Shown here: one piece after another, positions 53,722 through 64,000 of the stretch
How positions within the stretch are numbered: the stretch's first letter is position 1
How the letters are laid out: each line of letters opens with the position of its first letter
Assembly: GCF_029227915.1 (NCBI RefSeq)
Contig: NC_079883.1
Span: 9,734,001 to 9,798,000, forward strand
Direction of reading: 5' to 3'
From: Hydractinia symbiolongicarpus
Taxonomy: Eukaryota > Cnidaria > Hydrozoa > Anthoathecata > Hydractiniidae
Length of the DNA: 64,000 nucleotides
Program-made: the position numbers and the translations under genes
Notes under the pieces: model-generated
Seen by the model: only the letters and a program-made list of their open reading frames with translations
Told to the model about the DNA's origin: nothing
Database searches by the model: none

Positions 53722-53918
53722 ACCGCTACACTCAGAAAACAACGGCTATTTTTATAGCCACACATCTTTAAAAAAACATTGTTTTTTTCACAAAACTATA
53801 ACCTTAAAGTCTAATAGATAATCCATGCATACGCCTTGTCCTAAGTAACTCAAAGAAATTAAATAAAAAAATTTGATCACAACGTCAAAATAAATTGCAC
53901 GTATTTGCACCTACTAAT

Positions 53919-54038
53919 GTCTACGGCCATACCACGATGAACACACCCGTTCTCGTCTGATCACGGAAGTTAAGCATCGTCGGGCCGGGATAGTACTTGG
54001 ATGGGGGACCGCCTGGGAACTCCCGGTGTCGTAGGCTT
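53919..54038 (+). rRNA. 5S rRNA: 5S ribosomal RNA, unit 10
   Basis: Same as unit 6. Confidence 0.97.
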
Positions 54039-54364
54039 TTCATTTTCATTTGCTGTGATATATTTCTTGTTATAACAATTAAGGAACGTGGCGGTTGTTG
54101 AAAGTGTTTCCTATGACATTTTCCTACGACATTTTCAGGTGATAGTACGAGAAAAAAGAGCTTTCAAATGCATACAAACTCGATCTATTGCCGATCATCC
54201 AATAACCCTGACGGAATGGCAAATAAAATAAAATTCCGCCGCCTTCCGAGGACTTATATCGCAATCACGTTTCGTAACAGCCAAGCGAGGTTTTACCTTA
54301 GCGTTTAAGTCACCACCGACATTTGGCCGCGCAACTTTTCTAAGCTCATTCATTTTGACTTAAG

Positions 54365-54530
54365 GAGGGGGCGAGCGCGGACGCAGGCCCCCACTACCAG
54401 AAATTGTACGGTCGAGTTACTGACGTTTGCAGTAATCGCAGAGGTCAGCCCAAGCGTAGTGCAATGCAAGAGCCTCACTCTGGAAGAAAACCCTCATTGA
54501 TCAGTCTTTACTTCCCCGTCAGGTAAGTAT
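54365..54530 (-). ncRNA. U1: U1 snRNA, unit 10
   Basis: Same as unit 6. Confidence 0.96.
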
Positions 54531-54720
54531 GAGTTGGAACTGCACCGTAGCATGAGGGTACCCTTCAAAGTTTGTTAATGCTTGTGGCTTGAGTGTGTTA
54601 TAAACTGCCGTGTCGCGGGGCATAGGCTGTATTCTCCCCCAGTGTACGCGTTTTGTTCCCGCCGTAGACTATGCAGAGTGCCGTCGGAAAGAGGACTGCT
54701 ATTATTCTTTTATTGCTTAT

Positions 54721-54907
54721 GTGGGCCGCCATCGGTAATAGTGCAACACCAAGGCAACCCGTGGTCACGGCGTGAATGAATCCACCTCCATGACCCAAGG
54801 CCAAAAATCAGATTAATATACTGACCATTCAGAGAATGGCCTACCAGATATTAAACTGATAAGAACAGATACTACACTTGATCTTAGCCATTAGGCCGAG
54901 AAGCGAT
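54721..54907 (-). ncRNA. U2: U2 snRNA, unit 10
   Basis: Same as unit 6. Confidence 0.97.
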
Positions 54908-55229
54908 AAAGAACAAGCGTTGCCATGATAGGCATCGTCCACACACCGTAACTGCTTGTGGAGCATGTCACGTTACTGTAAAGCTTACAACTGTCACCGC
55001 GTACGGATGGACGGCGACATAGTAAAAATCACGGCTGTTGATTTAGCCGTAGGATGGAGAGCGACTGTAGCGAGTGGATGGTAACTTACATGAATGCTAA
55101 CAAAGGCGACGATACTAAGTGCGTGATATTACTTTCCAATATGTCTGCGTACATTCCGTTTATCAACGCATTACGCCAGAACGTGCGCGCGCGTTACACA
55201 GTAGACCATGCAGCCGAAATGCGACAGTG

Positions 55230-55302
55230 CGACCCTGCCAGGAGTCGAACCTGGAATCCCCTGATTCGTAGTCAGATGCCTTATCCATTGGGCCACAGGG
55301 CC
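55230..55302 (-). tRNA. tRNA-Arg(ACG): tRNA-Arg (ACG), type B, unit 10
   Basis: Same as unit 6. Confidence 0.95.
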
Positions 55303-55881
55303 ATGCTTATGACTTCGCCCCATCGTCATTTTGGCTTGCGCATTCGTTTTACTTACGACAGAATTCTTCGTGTTTGTAGCCATGAAAGAAAGGGACTTCT
55401 GTGAGTGAATTTTTTTACTGTGGTCTAATAAAAAAGTCGAAACGCAGTGCCCAATATATGAATTGCTCCTAATAGCCGGAAACAGGCCGTGTCGATGATG
55501 TAGGCCGACATACGCAACGCAAACCAAAGAACGCTTTATGAAAATCCTAACACGAGCGCGGAAGAAGCCCAAATTAACAGACTAGATGTAATGCTGAAGA
55601 CCTCAAACTCCAGCAGCTTCTCTTGCAGACTATTGCGTCGTACTACAAATAAAAATTAACATGCTTTCGCATAGTCGCGGCACCCAAAACGGACATTATA
55701 CGATGTACAGAAACACACATTTCTGTTTTCGCGCCAAATCAATTCCCGGGAGTGGTACTTTTACGTCCGCATACTTCGCACCGTCTTAAATTATATCTCA
55801 TTTACACGGTAATGTTTAGTATACTTCTACTGTGATAACAAGCATCGTTTATCGTTGGATTGTTGTAAGAAAACATTAAAA

Positions 55882-56433
55882 ATGAGTGAAGCAGCTTCTC
55901 CAAAGAAAATCGCACCCAAGAAGAAACCTGCTGCAAAGAAGACAGCTGATCACCCTAAATATGTGGACATGATCAAGGCTGCTATCGCTACCCTAAAGGA
56001 ACGCGGTGGTTCATCTCGCCAAGCTATTACAAAATATATTCATGCAAATTACAAAGTTGCTGAAAACTCAGATCATCATCTGAAAATGGCTCTTAAACGA
56101 GGAGTAACATCAGGCGATTTGATTCAAACTAAAGGCACTGGTGCTTCTGGATCATTCAAGCTAGGTCAGGTAAAAAAAGAAAAACCTAAGAAAAAGGCCG
56201 CAGCAAAAAAGCCAACGGCAAAGAAGCCTACTGCAAAGAAAAGTACACCAAAAAAGAAGCCAGCAAAGAAGAGCACGCCAAAGAAAGCAGCAAAGAAGCC
56301 TGCCACAAAGAAAGCCTCGGCTAAGAAACCAGCAGCTAAGAAACCCACAAAGAAGCCTGTTGCTAAAAAACCTGCAGCAAAGAAGGTCAAAAAGACTCCC
56401 AAAAAGGCAGCAAAGAAGACCGCAAAAAAATAA
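55882..56433 (+). CDS. H1: Histone H1, unit 10
   Basis: Identical protein; the stem-loop is at 56466-56481. Confidence 0.97.
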   Translation: MSEAASPKKIAPKKKPAAKKTADHPKYVDMIKAAIATLKERGGSSRQAITKYIHANYKVAENSDHHLKMALKRGVTSGDLIQTKGTGASGSFKLGQVKKEKPKKKAAAKKPTAKKPTAKKSTPKKKPAKKSTPKKAAKKPATKKASAKKPAAKKPTKKPVAKKPAAKKVKKTPKKAAKKTAKK

Positions 56434-56794
56434 TTTGTGTGTATCTGGCTATTACATTAACAAACGGCTATTTTTATAGCCACACATTTACAAAAAAACA
56501 TTATCTTGGTACAAAGTTAAACTTGTTTAAGTCACTTAAACAGTTAAAAAAGAGTAAATTTAAGATTAGATTCCCTAAGTTTAAGTATTTTCGTTTTTAA
56601 ATTTCTTATTTTCTTGCTTTTACTTTTCTTGCCCTTCATATTTTTAACATTGTCAAACTTTATGTAGCATAAAATTTTTATGTAGCATAAAATTTAAACA
56701 GAAAGCAGGACAAAGTTTGATATAAAAAGCTAGCCGTAATATTTTTTATGGATGTGTGGCTATAAAAATAGCCGTTTTTTGTTTGGTAAGATGC

Positions 56795-57208
<414 letters not shown>

Positions 57209-57686
57209 TTAAGAAGTCGATGTAGTACGGATACACAAGACGGTCTAAAATGCACTATCGCGCCAAAGTTTTATTTCTCATATTGATTGACAGCTAAGGT
57301 TCAAAACAAACCATTTGATTGGTGCTAAGAAAGTAATTTCTGATTGGCTGCATAATGACATTACGCTCATTACTTTAACATTTTTATAAAATCTGTGTTT
57401 TTTGGCTACGGGAAAACGGCTGTATCTTCTGATACACAAAAGCTTTTGACTTTTTTTTTTTTTAGTAAGTAGCAGAAGGTTTGGCGAATTCCAACGATGC
57501 CAAATTTATTGCCTTACTGAAACATTAAGACCACGAATTTTTAAAAAAACTACAGTTTTACTTAAAAAAATGTACAAAATGTTCGGAACATTTTGTAATG
57601 ACGCAACTCTATTGGTTAATTAGGGTGTTTCCACGAGCAGTAGGTAATTTTATGGCCTCTTTTTAAAGCTGTCTGAATTCTGTTAA

Positions 57687-58043
<357 letters not shown>

Positions 58044-58503
58044 GCGTTGTCATTGCTCAACAAAAACGGCTATTTTTATAGCCACAAATCTTTTAAAACA
58101 TTACTTTGTGCACGCTTCCAAATTACACAATGTGTAAAGTCTTGTCACAGTTACATTTATTGCTATACGATACTATGTCATATATGACACAAAAAAAATT
58201 TAGAAATACTTTGTAGGGTTAATTTGCCTGGGAGTGTTTCCGTGAAAAGCTGGGTTAAGTTAAATGTAAGCAATAACATGGATCAATGTACTTGTCTTTT
58301 CTGCAAGTACAGCTAATAATACGTATGAAAAGTGAAGCTAATCCACACACACATGGGGAAGTATTTTAAATGTAGGCTAGTGTTCTTAAGCACATTATTT
58401 AGAAGTTTTATTAACTTCGGTTAACTTGTAGTGACGCCAAGTAAATGTTTTTTTAAAGATGTGTGGTCTTAAAAAAGACCGTTTGTGTTTGGTAGACGTT
58501 GGT

Positions 58504-58908
58504 TTACTTGCTGCTTGTGTATTTTGTGACGGCTTTTGTTCCTTCACTGACTGCGTGTTTTGCAAGTTCTCCAGGCAAGAGAAGACGTACTGCGGTTTGA
58601 ATTTCACGAGAAGAGATGGTCGACTTTTTGTTTTGAAGAGCCAAACGCGAAGCTTCGGAAGCAATGCGCTCAAAGATGTCGTTGACAAATGAGTTCATGA
58701 TGCTCATAGCTTTGCTTGAAACTCCGACATCTGGGTGAACTTGTTTCAAAACATTGTAGATGTAAATAGCATAACTTTCCTTTCTCTTTCTCTTGCGTTT
58801 CTTTTCACCAGTTCCACCAATCTTTCCTCCTTTTTTGCCGGCTCTTTTTTCACCTTTCTTGGCTACTTTAGGTGCCTGTTTTCCTCCTTTAGCTGCTGCG
58901 TCAGACAT
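58504..58908 (-). CDS. H2B: Histone H2B, unit 10
   Basis: Identical protein; the variant stem-loop is at 58465-58480. Confidence 0.99.
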   Translation of the reverse strand: MSDAAAKGGKQAPKVAKKGEKRAGKKGGKIGGTGEKKRKRKRKESYAIYIYNVLKQVHPDVGVSSKAMSIMNSFVNDIFERIASEASRLALQNKKSTISSREIQTAVRLLLPGELAKHAVSEGTKAVTKYTSSK

Positions 58909-59192
58909 GGTTAAAAATTTTTGCTACTTAACTTGTAAATAAGCATTAAACTGCAAGTCAAAACTTTTTGTTTATAAGTAAAAAAATCGGATCGAATTCG
59001 ATCCGAAAACGCCGATACGCAATTTAATTGGTTAAAAAAAAAATCTTTTGTTTAATACTTAATTATGATTGGTTAAAAAAACATGATTTCGATCCTATTT
59101 TTATGATGAAAAAACGAGTAAAGTTTATTTCGTTAACACTTACGTTAAATATTCGTACGTTTTTGTATTAACTTACAAATCAAATCGCAGTT

Positions 59193-59573
59193 ATGTCTGG
59201 ACGTGGAAAAGGTGGAAAAGCTAAGGCTAAAGCCAAGACAAGATCCTCAAGAGCTGGACTTCAATTTCCAGTCGGTAGAGTGCATAGATTCCTTCGTAGA
59301 GGGCACTATGCTAACCGAATTGGATCTGGAGCACCAGTTTACTTAGCAGCCGTCTTGGAATATTTATCTGCTGAGATATTGGAGTTGGCTGGTAACGCAG
59401 CAAGAGACAACAAAAAAGCTAGGATTATTCCAAGACATTTACAATTGGCTGTTCGTAATGATGAAGAATTAAACAAACTTTTGAGCGGTGTAACCATTGC
59501 AGCTGGTGGTGTTTTGCCAAACATTCAAGCTGTCTTACTCCCAAAGAAGAACGACAAAGGACAGAAGAAGTAA
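59193..59573 (+). CDS. H2A: Histone H2A, unit 10
   Basis: Identical protein; the stem-loop is at 59596-59611. Confidence 0.99.
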   Translation: MSGRGKGGKAKAKAKTRSSRAGLQFPVGRVHRFLRRGHYANRIGSGAPVYLAAVLEYLSAEILELAGNAARDNKKARIIPRHLQLAVRNDEELNKLLSGVTIAAGGVLPNIQAVLLPKKNDKGQKK

Positions 59574-59770
59574 ACCGCTACACTCAGAAAACAACGGCTA
59601 TTTTTATAGCCACACATCTTTAAAAAAACATTGTTTTTTTCACAAAACTATAACCTTAAAGTCTAATAGATAATCCATGCATACGCCTTGTCCTAAGTAA
59701 CTCAAAGAAATTAAATAAAAAAATTTGATCACAACGTCAAAATAAATTGCACGTATTTGCACCTACTAAT

Positions 59771-59890
59771 GTCTACGGCCATACCACGATGAACACACCC
59801 GTTCTCGTCTGATCACGGAAGTTAAGCATCGTCGGGCCGGGATAGTACTTGGATGGGGGACCGCCTGGGAACTCCCGGTGTCGTAGGCTT
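59771..59890 (+). rRNA. 5S rRNA: 5S ribosomal RNA, unit 11
   Basis: Same as unit 6. Confidence 0.97.
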
Positions 59891-60216
59891 TTCATTTTCA
59901 TTTGCTGTGATATATTTCTTGTTATAACAATTAAGGAACGTGGCGGTTGTTGAAAGTGTTTCCTATGACATTTTCCTACGACATTTTCAGGTGATAGTAC
60001 GAGAAAAAAGAGCTTTCAAATGCATACAAACTCGATCTATTGCCGATCATCCAATAACCCTGACGGAATGGCAAATAAAATAAAATTCCGCCGCCTTCCG
60101 AGGACTTATATCGCAATCACGTTTCGTAACAGCCAAGCGAGGTTTTACCTTAGCGTTTAAGTCACCACCGACATTTGGCCGCGCAACTTTTCTAAGCTCA
60201 TTCATTTTGACTTAAG

Positions 60217-60382
60217 GAGGGGGCGAGCGCGGACGCAGGCCCCCACTACCAGAAATTGTACGGTCGAGTTACTGACGTTTGCAGTAATCGCAGAGGTCAG
60301 CCCAAGCGTAGTGCAATGCAAGAGCCTCACTCTGGAAGAAAACCCTCATTGATCAGTCTTTACTTCCCCGTCAGGTAAGTAT
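60217..60382 (-). ncRNA. U1: U1 snRNA, unit 11
   Basis: Same as unit 6. Confidence 0.96.
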
Positions 60383-60572
60383 GAGTTGGAACTGCACCGT
60401 AGCATGAGGGTACCCTTCAAAGTTTGTTAATGCTTGTGGCTTGAGTGTGTTATAAACTGCCGTGTCGCGGGGCATAGGCTGTATTCTCCCCCAGTGTACG
60501 CGTTTTGTTCCCGCCGTAGACTATGCAGAGTGCCGTCGGAAAGAGGACTGCTATTATTCTTTTATTGCTTAT

Positions 60573-60759
60573 GTGGGCCGCCATCGGTAATAGTGCAACA
60601 CCAAGGCAACCCGTGGTCACGGCGTGAATGAATCCACCTCCATGACCCAAGGCCAAAAATCAGATTAATATACTGACCATTCAGAGAATGGCCTACCAGA
60701 TATTAAACTGATAAGAACAGATACTACACTTGATCTTAGCCATTAGGCCGAGAAGCGAT
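60573..60759 (-). ncRNA. U2: U2 snRNA, unit 11
   Basis: Same as unit 6. Confidence 0.97.
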
Positions 60760-61081
60760 AAAGAACAAGCGTTGCCATGATAGGCATCGTCCACACACCG
60801 TAACTGCTTGTGGAGCATGTCACGTTACTGTAAAGCTTACAACTGTCACCGCGTACGGATGGACGGCGACATAGTAAAAATCACGGCTGTTGATTTAGCC
60901 GTAGGATGGAGAGCGACTGTAGCGAGTGGATGGTAACTTACATGAATGCTAACAAAGGCGACGATACTAAGTGCGTGATATTACTTTCCAATATGTCTGC
61001 GTACATTCCGTTTAACAACGCATTACGCCAGAACGTGCGCGCGCGTTACACAGTAGACCATGCAGCCGAAATGCGACAGTG

Positions 61082-61154
61082 CGACCCTGCCAGGAGTCGA
61101 ACCTGGAATCCCCTGATTCGTAGTCAGATGCCTTATCCATTGGGCCACAGGGCC
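61082..61154 (-). tRNA. tRNA-Arg(ACG): tRNA-Arg (ACG), type B, unit 11
   Basis: Same as unit 6. Confidence 0.95.
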
Positions 61155-61733
61155 ATGCTTATGACTTCGCCCCATCGTCATTTTGGCTTGCGCATTCGTT
61201 TTACTTACGACAGAATTCTTCGTGTTTGTAGCCATGAAAGAAAGGGACTTCTGTGAGTGAATTTTTTTACTGTGGTCTAATAAAAAAGTCGAAACGCAGT
61301 GCCCAATATATGAATTGCTCCTAATAGCCGGAAACAGGCCGTGTCGATGATGTAGGCCGACATACGCAACGCAAACCAAAGAACGCTTTATGAAAATCCT
61401 AACACGAGCGCGGAAGAAGCCCAAATTAACAGACTAGATGTAATGCTGAAGACCTCAAACTCCAGCAGCTTCTCTTGCAGACTATTGCGTCGTACTACAA
61501 ATAAAAATTAACATGCTTTCGCATAGTCGCGGCACCCAAAACGGACATTATACGATGTACAGAAACACACATTTCTGTTTTCGCGCCAAATCAATTCCCG
61601 GGAGTGGTACTTTTACGTCCGCATACTTCGCACCGTCTTAAATTATATCTCATTTACACGGTAATGTTTAGTATACTTCTACTGTGATAACAAGCATCGT
61701 TTATCGTTGGATTGTTGTAAGAAAACATTAAAA

Positions 61734-62285
61734 ATGAGTGAAGCAGCTTCTCCAAAGAAAATCGCACCCAAGAAGAAACCTGCTGCAAAGAAGACAGCTG
61801 ATCACCCTAAATATGTGGACATGATCAAGGCTGCTATCGCTACCCTAAAGGAACGCGGTGGTTCATCTCGCCAAGCTATTACAAAATATATTCATGCAAA
61901 TTACAAAGTTGCTGAAAACTCAGATCATCATCTGAAAATGGCTCTTAAACGAGGAGTAACATCAGGCGATTTGATTCAAACTAAAGGCACTGGTGCTTCT
62001 GGATCATTCAAGCTAGGTCAGGTAAAAAAAGAAAAACCTAAGAAAAAGGCCGCAGCAAAAAAGCCAACGGCAAAGAAGCCTACTGCAAAGAAAAGTACAC
62101 CAAAAAAGAAGCCAGCAAAGAAGAGCACGCCAAAGAAAGCAGCAAAGAAGCCTGCCACAAAGAAAGCCTCGGCTAAGAAACCAGCAGCTAAGAAACCCAC
62201 AAAGAAGCCTGTTGCTAAAAAACCTGCAGCAAAGAAGGTCAAAAAGACTCCCAAAAAGGCAGCAAAGAAGACCGCAAAAAAATAA
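61734..62285 (+). CDS. H1: Histone H1, unit 11
   Basis: Identical protein; the stem-loop is at 62318-62333. Confidence 0.97.
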   Translation: MSEAASPKKIAPKKKPAAKKTADHPKYVDMIKAAIATLKERGGSSRQAITKYIHANYKVAENSDHHLKMALKRGVTSGDLIQTKGTGASGSFKLGQVKKEKPKKKAAAKKPTAKKPTAKKSTPKKKPAKKSTPKKAAKKPATKKASAKKPAAKKPTKKPVAKKPAAKKVKKTPKKAAKKTAKK

Positions 62286-62646
62286 TTTGTGTGTATCTGG
62301 CTATTACATTAACAAACGGCTATTTTTATAGCCACACATTTACAAAAAAACATTATCTTGGTACAAAGTTAAACTTGTTTAAGTCACTTAAACAGTTAAA
62401 AAAGAGTAAATTTAAGATTAGATTCCCTAAGTTTAAGTATTTTCGTTTTTAAATTTCTTATTTTCTTGCTTTTACTTTTCTTGCCCTTCATATTTTTAAC
62501 ATTGTCAAACTTTATGTAGCATAAAATTTTTATGTAGCATAAAATTTAAACAGAAAGCAGGACAAAGTTTGATATAAAAAGCTAGCCGTAATATTTTTTA
62601 TGGATGTGTGGCTATAAAAATAGCCGTTTTTTGTTTGGTAAGATGC

Positions 62647-63060
<414 letters not shown>

Positions 63061-63538
63061 TTAAGAAGTCGATGTAGTACGGATACACAAGACGGTCTAA
63101 AATGCACTATCGCGCCAAAGTTTTATTTCTCATATTGATTGACAGCTAAGGTTCAAAACAAACCATTTGATTGGTGCTAAGAAAGTAATTTCTGATTGGC
63201 TGCATAATGACATTACGCTCATTACTTTAACATTTTTATAAAATCTGTGTTTTTTGGCTACGGGAAAACGGCTGTATCTTCTGATACACAAAAGCTTTTG
63301 ACTTTTTTTTTTTTTAGTAAGTAGCAGAAGGTTTGGCGAATTCCAACGATGCCAAATTTATTGCCTTACTGAAACATTAAGACCACGAATTTTTAAAAAA
63401 ACTACAGTTTTACTTAAAAAAATGTACAAAATGTTCGGAACATTTTGTAATGACGCAACTCTATTGGTTAATTAGGGTGTTTCCACGAGCAGTAGGTAAT
63501 TTTATGGCCTCTTTTTAAAGCTGTCTGAATTCTGTTAA

Positions 63539-63895
<357 letters not shown>

Positions 63896-64000
63896 GCGTT
63901 GTCATTGCTCAACAAAAACGGCTATTTTTATAGCCACAAATCTTTTAAAACATTACTTTGTGCACGCTTCCAAATTACACAATGTGTAAAGTCTTGTCAC

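Overview
The window is a eukaryotic (animal) tandem gene array: about eleven copies of one 5.85-5.88 kb unit. Each unit carries all five replication-dependent histone genes plus 5S rRNA, U1 snRNA, U2 snRNA and tRNA-Arg(ACG). The histones are metazoan: an H3.2-like H3, a near-invariant H4, canonical H2A and H2B, and a short lysine-rich H1. All are intronless and end in the animal histone 3' stem-loop instead of a poly(A) signal. The AT-rich spacers, the histone sequences and the 5S-linked layout suggest a cnidarian, probably a hydrozoan. The species is inference; the animal assignment is firm.

Unit layout, using unit 1 (positions 1-5876): 5S (+), U1 (-), U2 (-), tRNA-Arg (-), H1 (+), H3 (-), H4 (+), H2B (-), H2A (+), then the next 5S. 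H3/H4 and H2B/H2A are divergent pairs sharing promoter regions. H1/H3 and H4/H2B converge on stem-loop 3' ends. tRNA, U2 and U1 follow one another on one strand, divergent from H1. The unit therefore mixes Pol II histone genes, Pol II snRNA genes (shared PSE-like element, 3'-box-like element) and Pol III genes (5S, tRNA).

Regions: units 1-3 (1-17473, sequence type A, forward); a 500-N gap (17474-17973); units 4-5 (17974-29600, type B, reverse); a fold-back junction inside H2A near 29878, followed by about 250 bp of indel-rich sequence; then units 6-11 (30524-64000, type B, forward; unit 11 is cut after H4). Types A and B differ by a 22-bp indel after 5S, by scattered substitutions (densest between tRNA and H1), by tRNA base 1 and by a synonymous change in H4. 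Within type B the units are almost identical, spacers included, so homogenisation is strong or assembly has collapsed differences.

The gap, the fold-back and the frameshifts in unit 3 look more like assembly or polishing problems than biology. The most interesting biology is the joining of chromatin, splicing, ribosomal and translational RNA genes in one repeat. Next are recurrent unexplained elements: perfect palindromes in both divergent histone promoters, a relic of a histone 3' end between H3 and H4, a conserved A-rich element after every stem-loop, and a tRNA gene with no nearby terminator whose first T-run, about 200 nt downstream, follows a hairpin.
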